Source: Panopea generosa (Eukaryota; Mollusca; Bivalvia; Adapedonta; Hiatellidae). From it: DNA of 64,000 nucleotides. The DNA is taken from assembly GCA_029582155.1 (NCBI GenBank), contig CM055901.1, positions 55,720,625 to 55,784,624 on the forward strand, written 5' to 3'. Shown one piece after another: positions 49,213 through 64,000 of the stretch. Position 1 is the stretch's first letter. Every line of letters begins with the position of its first letter. The position numbers were made by a program, and so were the translations under genes. The notes below the pieces were generated by a model. It was not told the origin of the DNA. It ran no database searches and was given only the letters and a program-made list of their open reading frames with translations.

Positions 49213-51120
49213 TGCTCTGTTTTTTTTACAAGAATTTTTAAATTTAAATATTATTTTACTTATCTAAGGAAAACGTTAAAATTAAAAATTCTGTAATATT
49301 TATCAACATTTAATAATGGATTATCTTAACTAACTTGTATTAAAAGTTAATTACACGATATCTATGCGATGACTAAAAAACGAACATAAACATGCACAAA
49401 ATGAAACATGTTTGCAGTTAAAATATTTATTTCGGATTATCAAGAAAGTAAGGATTTTACCATTTTACCAAAGAGAATACGCGGCCAAAATATATCTATT
49501 GTCACTTGGGACCCTGAACTATTTTTACCGTTGCCATTCTAATGCGCAGTAGTCATCTGCATTTTATGTATTTTTAGTGGAAATTGTATGCTTTAATACT
49601 GCGTATTTGAAGTGTTTTGCTCTCTGTTCGATAGAACAAAATTACAATACAATCAAATTTGGATATCTACATCCTCTGCTATAGCAATTGCATTTTGAAT
49701 CTTTTGCAGATACAGGATACTAGAGTGCAATGTATGTAACAGAATAGTTTGGTGTGGCTTAATTTAGCAGTGTCAGCTAGTACGTGTCCATTGTAATGAT
49801 ATAGGCTATATTTAGAACAGGTAGCTCGATAGGAGTAACGTTTTTAAGATCTTTTTACATTTTCATTCTTACTAAGGTATGTGGACTGTTTTGCTGTTTA
49901 ATCTGACTGTGTTATGGAAGCATTTTCAACAACGTATCTAGACATGACAGGAAGTTAGCTGGTGGTAGTACCGTCATAAAGACAGCAACCCACATAGTCG
50001 TCATATGGACGTCTTGACGGTCTTGACGTCGGAGTTCTGTCGTCAGTCGGAACGAGGCGATGAAAGTCATATACTCAGTATAGAGTTCTAGGGGATATAA
50101 CCCAGTTTATATAGCCACCGCTGCAAGGGACGAGTGATGGTCAATCTAAGATAATCCGGACGCGGTAGTAGTATCTTAAATACCATATAAGTGTATTTTT
50201 AAAAACAGTTTTAACATTCATATGATATAAGCAATTTGGATCGCGATGTAGATTATGGAACGTGTAGGAGATAGAACTGTGTAAAAAAAGTGTATATGCC
50301 ATCATAGAACCTTTTTTTGTTGAGTAATTATCTTTAAATTGTATATATTGTATAATTGTATATTCGTAATGTTATTCTTGTAAAATTTGAATTGTCGGCC
50401 CTTAGTCATTTTGCTTTAATGTAACACTGTCATTTTTATCATTAAAGGCACTTAACTCAAACATAGATATACTAATTTTGCTATTTACTATGTGTATGAT
50501 TAGTGTGTAAGTTTGACGGGAAAAAAAAACCGATACTAAATGAAGGTACCGGAGTTCACACACGGTCAAGCAGTGCTCGGTTTTGTAAGTAAAGGGCTAT
50601 AACCCAAACATTAATTACCCGCGTTTATAAAGTAAAAAAATGCAAGTTTTGGGCTGCGCTAACTAACATATTTTCCTGGATATTGGCTCAACCAAAAACT
50701 AGTATGTACCAATTTTATGGACTAGGTATTGACCGTGATTGCTGTTTAATGGCACTGCAGCAGGCCTGATCGTTCAAAGATAACAATTCAAATAAAATAT
50801 TTCACACTTGTAACAACTGTAGTTTGGGTTAATATCCAATGATAGATGATTTATACATAATGCGATCTTAAAGTACAATATGTACAGTATGTACATGTTT
50901 AATAATGTAACACTTGAATTTCTGTGATACTAGCATGTCATGCTAAACACATTAATGGTAATCTTGTTATACTGTGCTATGATAAGAGTGTCTCGCGATC
51001 AATGTCAACAATGTCAGTAACCATACATGTTTCCGTGTTACTATAAATAATAAAGTGTATGCTATTGTATGTTGTATGCGAAGCAGCGACCTTTAAATCA
51101 CTGAGTAATGTGACAAACAA
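49213..51120. other. Intergenic AT-rich stretch
   Basis: No coding exon or known RNA was recognised on either strand. Confidence 0.4.
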
Positions 51121-51125
51121 CCCCT

Positions 51126-53145
51126 GTGGCAATAGTTAGTGTAACAAAAACCCTTACAATAAGAGTTGAAACCGCAACCCTTAGTGTAACAAAATCAATT
51201 TTTGTTACACTAGTGGTCATATTAACCGCAATCCTTAGTGTAACAAAAATAGGTTATTGTTGCGACCCTCAGTGTAATAATTGTTATACTAAGCGCATGT
51301 TTTATACATGTATTGACATTTGATTATAAAACGAGTTCACTTAGTGTAAAAGAAAATTCCAACTAGAAATGTATTTGTCCCTGCTATGAAATGGGGATAT
51401 ATATGTTCGTCCGTCTGTTCATCCGTCTGTTCTTTTACGTAGTGCTTCCAATATGCTTCCATATCGAATTTACACACAAAATTTTTATCTAAATGATATC
51501 AAAGTAAAGAACAAAAAATATGTGCGGATTTTTGTATAATAAATTACATTTACATTACGTTACGCCAAGATCATTGACACTACAAATAGAATACTACTAT
51601 TTTAGTAACAACGGTGTCTTGAGTTATGATTGTCAGAAGAAATACTCAGTTTACTTGTGGGATTGGTGTTGAGGTTTAGGCAGCTAGAGGTCATGGTCAA
51701 TTTCACCAAAATTAGAACAATGCATAAATACTGTTATTTGTCATTCACCAATTGTTCTCTCTTCAGCTGCTGAACGTGGCACAACCGGCCCTAGTTTTAT
51801 TTTGGTTATAAAACCATGCTTCATTTTATCACCATCGTTACAAAAGCGTTAATTTAAAGGTAGGCTGACGTCGCAATATATTATTAAATTTACTTGTGTT
51901 TTTTATCTTGGACATTTTGTAACTATGGAACATAACTTATTATCACTAAGTGTTTGAAAAAATAACATTGTTGGAAGGTTAGTAGGCACTTATCATCTCA
52001 ACTCGTGTTAAAAACAGCAAATAAACTATTTCATACTAATATTAAGTTATAGGTCTCCTTTAAAAAAACAATTGTCCTACTTAAAAATATATATTTACCA
52101 GGGTTTAAAAATAAACGTCCAACATCTCTCGCAAAGTAATTATTGTTACACTAAGGGTTGTTTATAACCGCAACCCTTAGTGTAACAAAATAAATTTTAT
52201 GTGGATGTGATTTGGTGAAGAAAATATTATTCCGACGATAAGTATATTTTTGAAGAAAATGTTATTCCGACGATAAGTATATTTTTGTTACACTAAGTGT
52301 TATTTAGAACCGCAACCCTTAGTGTAACAAAATAAGTTTTATGTGGATGTGATTTGGTGAAAAAAATATTATTCCGACGATACGTATATTTTTGTTGCAC
52401 TAAGTGTTATTTAGAACCGCAACCCTTAGTGTAACAACATAAGTTTTATGTGGATGTGATTTGGTGAAGGACATGTTATTCCGACGATACTTATATTTTT
52501 GTTGCACAAGTGTTATTTATAACCGTAACCCTTAGTGTAACAAAATAAGTAACAAAGTCAGTTTTTGTTACACTTGGTGAAAAAAAATAAACAAAATATT
52601 CAGTGAAACACTTTTTTGTTTGTAAGACTTCTCACTTTTTGTTTTAAACTTATCATCATTCCGATATTCCACAGCATATTCACAGATACATTTGTAAGTT
52701 GAAATAAACACGATAAAAGTGAACAATATCAAAACGACATGACTGCCCCACCCCATGTCTATTTATTTTCTTTGAATTGTGACCTTTACTCCAGAATCAA
52801 GAGGCGCAAACTTGTCCGAGCTATCTTGCTTCTGAACACCTATATGAAGTTTCATCAACACTGGATTAAAATTCGGGGCGGGCGAGAGGTCACGGGGATT
52901 TTCTATTTTTAGTAATGGTGACATTGACCTTGACCTAAAAGACGGACGGGTGAACGGTAAGACGGATGGACATGGGTAACACTATACCCTCTATTTCAAG
53001 GCAGTTGCACAAACATGTAATAGTATTAAACTGTATAAGAGTATATATAACAACATATTTTTGCTACACTAAGGGTTGCGGCTATGACCTCTACTGTGAC
53101 AAAAAATGATTTTGTTACTCTAAGGGTTGTCACAAACCCTACAGG
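51126..53145. repeat. Repeat family built on CCGCAACCCTTAGTGTAACAAA and its inverse
   Basis: The motif CTTAGTGTAACAAAA and its complement TTTTGTTACACTAAG recur at 51135-51350, 52145-52575 and 53060-53135. Within 52167-52530 they form tandem units of about 106 bp (starts at 52167, 52309, 52416 and 52522, the first with a 36-bp internal duplication). In each unit the inverse and direct motifs face each other across about 20 bp, forming a 15-bp stem. Between 51,350 and 52,140 the sequence is unrelated. Confidence 0.8.
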
Positions 53146-53195
53146 ATATATAACCTACCGTCAACACTCTAATTACTCAATATCATCTGATAATC

Positions 53196-53645
53196 CACCA
53201 ACAAGATAATCTACCAACAAGATAATCCACCAACAAGACAAACTACCAACAAGATTATCCCCCCAACAAGATAATCCACCAACAATATAATCAACCAACA
53301 AGATAATCTACCAACAAGATCATACAAAATAATCTACCAACAAGATAATCCACCAGCAAGATAATCGACCAACAAGATAATCTACCAACAAGATAATCTA
53401 CCAACAAGATAATCCACTAATCTACCAACAAGATAATCCACCAGCAAGATAATCCACCAACAAGATAATCCAACCACAAGATAATCTACCAACAAGATTA
53501 TCCACTAACAAGATAATCTACTAACAAGATAATCCATCAACAAGATAATCGTCCAACAAGAGCACCTGATAATCCACCAACAAGGTAATCCACTAACAAG
53601 ATAATCCACCAACAATATAATCCACCAACAAGAGCACCCAAGGAT
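53196..53645. repeat. 16-bp minisatellite
   Basis: The unit is AACAAGATAATCCACC with variants CTACC, CGACC and CACTA, about 27 copies over 450 bp. Confidence 0.9.
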
Positions 53646-53699
53646 GAGCTACTGGCTAATGTTGGACATAATATATATATATATATATATATTTATAAA

Positions 53700-54895
53700 T
53701 TTCACACTTTTAACTTTTCTGGGGGCTCACTTGAAGTGACATAAAATAGATATGCTGTACCCGAAACTGTAAAGTTCGTCTTACAATCCATCAACATACC
53801 TCATTAAAGAATCGATAGATCATTTTATTAAAACTGGTTATTCAATGAGGACATTAGGCAGGGGAAACCCTAGAAAAAGCTTAAACAACAGGGCCAGTAT
53901 CGCTGTACTGCTCATTCCGGCCCAATTTGAATAGTTCAAGAAAAGCTATCCAATGATCAAAACGTCCCTGACCGTTTCGGGAAGTTTGGGTAAATCCGAA
54001 AGCGCTGTGATGTTAGCATCATTTAAGATTAAAATATAATCACGTTTTTCTCTGTCACTATTATGCATGTATTTGAAAGACTACTTGTAAAATGATTACC
54101 GTAAAGCTTAAAAGAGTTATTTCCCTTTTAATTCTACATGTTTTGCGTTTGAACAAAAAATACAATTGACATGAGTGAGAGGTATATTACGCCCCAGAAT
54201 TTGGGTAAAAGAGAATAAAGAGAATCAGAGCCACACTCTAACGTGTTACTAAAGTTGTTATGTTTCTAGTAACATATACATTCAATTATTAAACTTATTA
54301 TTGTACTGGAAGAAAACCAGTTTTTGGATTTTGATAAAATCGAGGGATCAGAAAAAGAAGCCGATATAAAAATGCGGAATAAACATTACTTTAGTTGTTT
54401 TTCCATATAGATAATACGTGTTGCGTTATATTGAGGGAGCAATACTTGCTTGTAGCATCAACTATTAGTTATGCTAGTTTTTTCTTAAATCTTTGCCTAG
54501 CATTGGAATTAAAAAAAAGACATAAGCCTCACGCACCGGGTTTATCCATTTTCTATTATCCTGAAAGAAGCAGAAAAAGTAACAGTCAAAACTCACTGCT
54601 TTATGTTCATTTCACGTTGTTTTTTTTTTTTTATAGTATTTGAATATTACTGATTATATATTATTGAAAGTTTGGTTGACAAACATGAATTTTTTTTTGA
54701 AAAAGTGGATATGCAATAGTGTACATTCATTCGAAACGGCTCATCAGCATACAGACAGTGAACTAATGAGTTCCGAATGACTGTTTGTTTTAAGCACAAA
54801 CATATTATATAAGGGTTTAACACTCCTATATGAAAGTAAAAGCGTGTAAGATACGTAAAATGGGTATGATAATAGAATGTTAAAATAGATATATG
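53700..54895. other. Intergenic stretch downstream of the four-span membrane gene
   Basis: The minus-strand 3' UTR of the gene ending at 54902 should extend into this region. The plus-strand 82-codon frame at 54395-54643 has no family signature and is not supported. Confidence 0.35.
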
Positions 54896-54901
54896 TCTGT
54901 T

Positions 54902-59060
<4,159 letters not shown>

Positions 59061-60680
59061 GGTTGATATCACAGACTTGTAACCACACACTCAGGTGTTG
59101 TATGTATATCGTTTACGGTAGCAGAAACTTCATATTCCTGAAATTAGACACTAAAATGTCATTGTGTTGTACATCCGGGCCAGGAGGGAAAAAACTATAT
59201 TATGATGCAATGAAGTGACTTAAAGTATGACTAGACTCGTAGTCTGTGGAACAGACCCAGCTCTCCCGATCGGGTCCGTTAAATAGCGGCACATTTAAGC
59301 ACGTTGATTGGTCAGTTGCTTTATGGAAATGTGAATGGCGTCATGATTCGGTAAGCGTTTAATTGCTTTGAAATATGGAACAGGCATATATTCTATGTAA
59401 TTCCTTTATAGAATTTCCTGCTTTTTTTTACTTGGGGCTAATAAACTTGAGGGAGATACCAGGTTCTATCAATAGACTACTAGCTTCAGCAACCAGTATC
59501 TGACAAAAGGACCCATTCGAAGCACAATGCACGTCAAAGCAGAGAAAAGGAAACAGCATATTCGGTTAAACCTTACCTGCCTTATCTACATGTATGTCCA
59601 TAAATTAGTTCAATCTCTTCACCATTGTTGCAGTTTCAGTACTAATTTCCACATACAGGATACAACATTTTATTTATAGTCGTTAAAGACATGATCATTA
59701 TGCTATAATTAACAATAAATGCCTGTTATGCATCTTATACATAAACGGATGACACATGTTATGTTATGTACCGCCTTTTACTTACCGACAATTAACAAAG
59801 CTTAATGTGAAGTGACACAGTATTTTCACCTCAATAATCTATTTATAAATGGAAATATTAAAACGACTAGAATTAGTAAAAAACATACCTGTTATATAGG
59901 TAAAACATATTTAAAGTTTGGCATCCAGGATCTGTACACCTTTACATCAACCTGTATACACCTATACACACATGTAGGTTGTGTAATATGTCGAAACGTA
60001 TAGTTATTGCACTGATTTATATTTATAGTAACTAGGGCACTTCAACTATAAATATATCCAAATATACTGTATTGTTTAATGTAATAACGACTCACTGTAT
60101 GTTCCTTTATAACCGAGTTGATCAATAAAATATGCTGCTTTGCGTATACATATATTGATCTCCGGGTGCAACTGTACTAATATCTATTTGTATGTGGTAT
60201 GCAATGTGCAACATTATCACGTGACAATTTGGCTAAATGTTGCATCCTATGGCATCATGGTGCTTATTTTTTAAGAATTCAATTCATTTCAATTATCGGA
60301 TATAATTACTGTAGTATTATGATATCCTTGATCTGCCACTGGTATATCATTTTCTGAAATAGTTAACGTCACAGTGTCATACTTTAAGGTCACTAAATGT
60401 CATGCATTTTTAATTGACTATCTGGTGTGTTGCACATTGACATTATATTCGTTTGCCAGATACAATATTAGCACTTGAGGAGAAAATCAATGCATCGGTA
60501 TTGATTGAATTGTTAGATTAAACGAATTCTTCAGATTAGTATAACATGTACAAAAAAAAAAACAGCAGCAGAAGCAACAAACGTAATTCTTAAGTAAAAA
60601 TGATTGCACATTTTATTATACAAGCACCTGATATTATGATTTCTATGGAAATGTCACCAATACGTCTGGCGTAACACTTA
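59061..60680. other. Region upstream of the four-span gene
   Basis: The promoter and any 5' UTR exon of the minus-strand gene should be here. I see no clear TATA box or non-coding exon boundaries. Confidence 0.35.
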
Positions 60681-60681
60681 C

Positions 60682-60813
60682 CTTATATGCGAGTTTCCAG
60701 GTAACTGCTGTTTCAGGGTCAAGTTCAACTTGTATTTTATCAATACAGTGAATGCAATATTCAACATCCAATACAAAGCACCTGTTGCAGGAGACATCAG
60801 CATAGTTGATACT
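60682..60813 (-). CDS. Possible orphan exon of an unidentified gene
   Basis: Read on the minus strand, a 132-nt frame between a CAG (GCGTGTTCAG) and a strong donor CATATAAG|GTAAGTG encodes 44 residues: SINYADVSCNRCFVLDVEY, then CIHCIDKIQVELDPETAV, then TWKLAYK. The amino-acid composition looks protein-like, with CxxC pairs. The acceptor lacks a good pyrimidine tract, and no partner exon was found, so this may be chance or a non-coding exon of the four-span gene. Confidence 0.25.
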
Positions 60814-61007
60814 CTGAACACGCCAAGTGTGAAGTAGGTAGCGTACGATGTTAATCAGTATTGCCTTTATTAACTTTCTTCTAGTTATATGACAGCTGTT
60901 AACAGTATAACAAGAACCCCAAATCCTCGCAGGGACATACCAATTATTAGCATACTTGTATTTATACTGACACTAGGCAAACAGTTCCAAAACAATTCTT
61001 TATCACA

Positions 61008-64000
61008 TGATGTGCATCTAGTTACACGTCTGCTATATGTGATATAATATGATATGCATCTAGTAACAAGTCTGCTCTCTGCGATATCACATGATGTGCA
61101 TCTAGTAACAAGTCTGCTCTCTGCGATATCACATGATGTGCATCTAGTAACAAGTCTGCTCTCTGCGATTTTACATGATGTGCATCTAGAAGCAAGTTTA
61201 CTATCTGTTATACCACATGATGTGCATCTAGAAGCAAGTTTACTATCTGCGATATTACATGATGTGCATCTAGAAGCAAGTTTACTCTCTGCGATATCAC
61301 ATGATGTGCATCTAGAAGGAAGTTTACTATCTGCGATATCACATGATGTGCATCTAGAAGCAAGTTTACTCTCTGCGATATCACATGATGTGCATCTAGA
61401 AGCAAGTTTACTATCTGCGATATCACATGATGTGCATCTAGAAGCAAGTTTACTATCTGCGATATCACATGATGTGCATCTAGAAGGAAGTTTACTATCT
61501 GTGATATCACATGTTGTGCATCTAGAAGAAAGTTTACCATCTGTGATATCACATGCTGTGCATCTAGAAGCAAGTTTACTATCTGTGATATCACATGATG
61601 TGCATCTAGTAACAAGTCTGCTATCTGTGATATTTCCTGAGGTGCATCTAGTAACAAGTCTGCTATCTGTGATATTTCCTGAGGTGCATCTAGTAACAAG
61701 TCTGTTATATGTGATATCACATGTTATGCATCTAGTAACAAGTCTGCTATCTGTGATATTACACGATGTGCATCTAGTAACGTGTCTGCTATTAGTGATA
61801 TCACCTGATGTGCATCCAGTAACAAGTCTGTTTTCTGTGGTATCACATGCTGTGCATTTAGTACTAAGTCTGTTGTCTGTGATATCACATAATGTGCAAC
61901 TAGCAACAAGTCTGCTATCTGTGGTATCACATGATGTTCATCTAGTAACAAGTCTATTATCTCTTAAATCATATGATGTGCATCAGGTTACAAGTCTGCT
62001 ATCTGTGATATCACACGGTGTGCATCAAGTAATGTGTTTTCTTTCTCTGATATCATATGATGTGCAACTAGTAACAAATATTTTTTCTGTGGTATCACCT
62101 GATGTGCATCCAGTAACAAGTCTGCTATCTGTGGTATCACATGATGTGCATCTAGTAACAAGTCTGTTATCTGTGATATCACCTGATATGCATCTAGAAA
62201 CAAGTCTGCTTTCTGTGATATCACATGATGTGCATCTACATCAAGTCTGCTATCTGTGATATCACACGATGCGCATCTAGTTATGTGTCTGCTATCTGTG
62301 ATATCACCTGATGTGCATCTAGAAAAAAGTCAGCTATCTGTGATATCACCTGATGTGCATCCAGTAACAAGTCTGTTATCTGTGGTATCACATGATGTGC
62401 AACTAGTAACAAATATGTTATCTGTGATATCAACTGATGTGCATCTAGAAACAAGTCAGCTATCTGTGATATCACATGATGTGCATCCAGTAACAAGTCT
62501 GTTATCTGTAGTATCACATGATGTGCAACTAGTAACAAATATGTTATCTGTGATATCACATGATGTGCATCTAGTAACACGTCAGCTATCTGTGATATCA
62601 CATGATGTGCATCCAGTAACAAGTCTGTTATCTGTGGTATCACATGATGTGCAACTAGTAACAAGTCTGTTATCTGTGATATCACCTGATGTGCATCTAG
62701 AAACAAGTCAGCTATCTGTGATATTACATGATGTGCATATAGTACCAAGTCTGCTATCTGTGATATTACCTAATGTGCATCCAGTAACAAGTCTGCTATC
62801 TGCTATATCACATGATGTTCATCTAGTAACAAGTTTGCTATCTGTGATATCACACGACGTACATCTAGTAATGTTTCTGCTATATGTGATATCACATGAT
62901 GCGCAACTAGTAACAAGTCTGTTATCTATGATATCACATGATGTACATCTAGTACCACGTCTGCTATCTGTGATATCATATGATGTGCATCTAGTAACAA
63001 GTCTGTTATCTGTGATATCACATGATGTACATCTAGTGCCACGTATGCTATCTGTGATATCATATGATGTGCATCTAGTAACAAGTCTGTTATCTGTGAT
63101 ATCACATGATGTGCATCTAGTAACAAGTCTGTTTACTGTGATATCACATGATGTGCATCTTGTAACACGTCTGTTATCTGTGGTATCACATGATGTGCAT
63201 CTAGTTACAAGTCTGCTCTCTGTGATATCACATGGTGTGCATCAAGTAACAAGTCTACTATCTGCAATATCACATGGTGTGCATCTAGTAACAAGTCTGC
63301 TATCTGCAATATCACATGGTGAGCATCTAGTAATAAGTCTGCTATCTGTGATATTACATGGTGTGCATCTAGTAACAATTCTGCTATCTGCAATATCACA
63401 CGGTGTGCATCTAATTACAAGTCTGCTAAGTGCGATATCACGGATGTGCATCTAGTAACAAGTCGGCTATATGTGATATCACTTGATGTGCATCTAGTAA
63501 CAAGTCTGCTTTCTGTGATATCACATGATGTGCAACTAGTTACAAGTCTGCTATCGGCGATATCACATGTTGTGCATCTTGTAACAAGTCTGCTATCTGC
63601 AATATCACATGGTGTACATCTAGTTACAAGTCTGCTATCTGTGATATCACATGATGTGCATCTAGTAACAAGTCTGCTATCTTTGATATCATATGATATG
63701 CATCTAGTTACAATTCTGCTATCTGTGATATCACATGGTGTTCACCTTGTTACAAGTCTGCTTGCTACCTGTGATATCAATTGGTGTGCATCTAGTTACA
63801 CATTTGCTATCTGTGATATCACATGGTGTGCATTTAGTATCAAGTCTGCTATCTGTGATATCACATGATGTGCATCTAGTTACAAGTCTGCTATCTGTGA
63901 TATTACATGGTGTACATCTAGTTACAAGTCTGCTATCTGATGTACATTTAATTACAAGCCTGTTATCTGTGATTTTACATGGTGTGCATCTAGTAACAAG
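61008..64000. repeat. 42-bp satellite array, at least 3 kb, running off the window
   Basis: The unit is ATGTGCATCTAGTAACAAGT then CTGCTATCTGTGATATCACATG, about 70 copies. Subtypes include GAAGCAAGTTTACTAT (61180-61600) and AGTAACAAGTCTGCTAT (most others). Between 62331 and 62750 the landmark CAGCTATCTG recurs at 62331, 62457, 62583 and 62709, a 126-bp higher-order repeat of three units. The 42-bp period is 14 codons, so frames of about 400 codons stay open on the plus strand (SHDVHLVTSLLSVI) and shorter ones on the minus strand (ISQIADLLLDAHHV). I regard these as artefacts. Confidence 0.93.

Noticed and set aside
61054..63868. Open frames of about 400 residues with a 14-residue repeat
   Set aside because: They come from the 42-bp satellite, which is a multiple of three. 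Frames are open on both strands and shift between units, with no splice or start context.

Overview
The window looks like animal nuclear DNA, probably from a lophotrochozoan and most likely a bivalve mollusc. It is AT-rich, with small exons, GT-AG introns and long introns. It also carries a tRNA-derived SINE, several MITE-like elements, non-LTR retrotransposon remnants and an unusual number of unrelated minisatellites. There are no bacterial-type operons, Shine-Dalgarno sites or CRISPR arrays. The bivalve assignment is inference; no species marker is visible. Most long open frames here are by-products of tandem repeats whose period is a multiple of three (42, 51 and 54 bp), or lie antisense to decayed retroelements.

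Three protein-coding loci can be supported. (1) The last two coding exons of a plus-strand gene (1252-1377 and 3964-4037) encode a basic, Ser/Arg/Lys-rich C-terminus that I do not recognise. (2) A complete annexin gene on the minus strand runs from an ATG at 42001 to a stop at 23331. Nine coding exons per transcript join in frame at every junction to give a 323-residue four-repeat annexin. Two candidate second exons (37057-37141 and 34994-35078) have the same length and splice phase, so the gene can make two isoforms differing in residues 2-29. (3) A four-exon minus-strand gene (59060 to 54902) encodes a 282-residue protein with four membrane spans, a PPSY motif and a PDZ-ligand-like C-terminus. 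A possible orphan exon lies at 60682-60813.

Layout: 1-4.5 kb, end of gene 1 with repeat-filled introns. 4.5-23 kb, intergenic: a 31-bp minisatellite (8.1-10.0 kb), a 174-bp duplication, degenerate tandem repeats (16.7-17.7 kb), a GAT-rich array, a decayed LINE (19.4-21.25 kb) and a MITE-like element containing a nested retroelement (21.6-22.5 kb). 23.3-42.1 kb, annexin gene, nearly every longer intron holding a satellite or transposable element. 42.9-54.9 kb, intergenic: an internally deleted Tc1-like transposon, a 14-bp minisatellite, a pogo-like MITE, a TTAGTGTAACAAAA palindrome array and a 16-bp minisatellite. 54.9-59.1 kb, four-span membrane gene with a 22-bp minisatellite in its largest intron. 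61-64 kb, a 42-bp satellite running off the window edge.

The three genes show no obvious shared pathway. The main biology to follow up is the apparently mutually exclusive pair of annexin exons, one of which has a SINE inserted 22 nt upstream of its 3' splice site.
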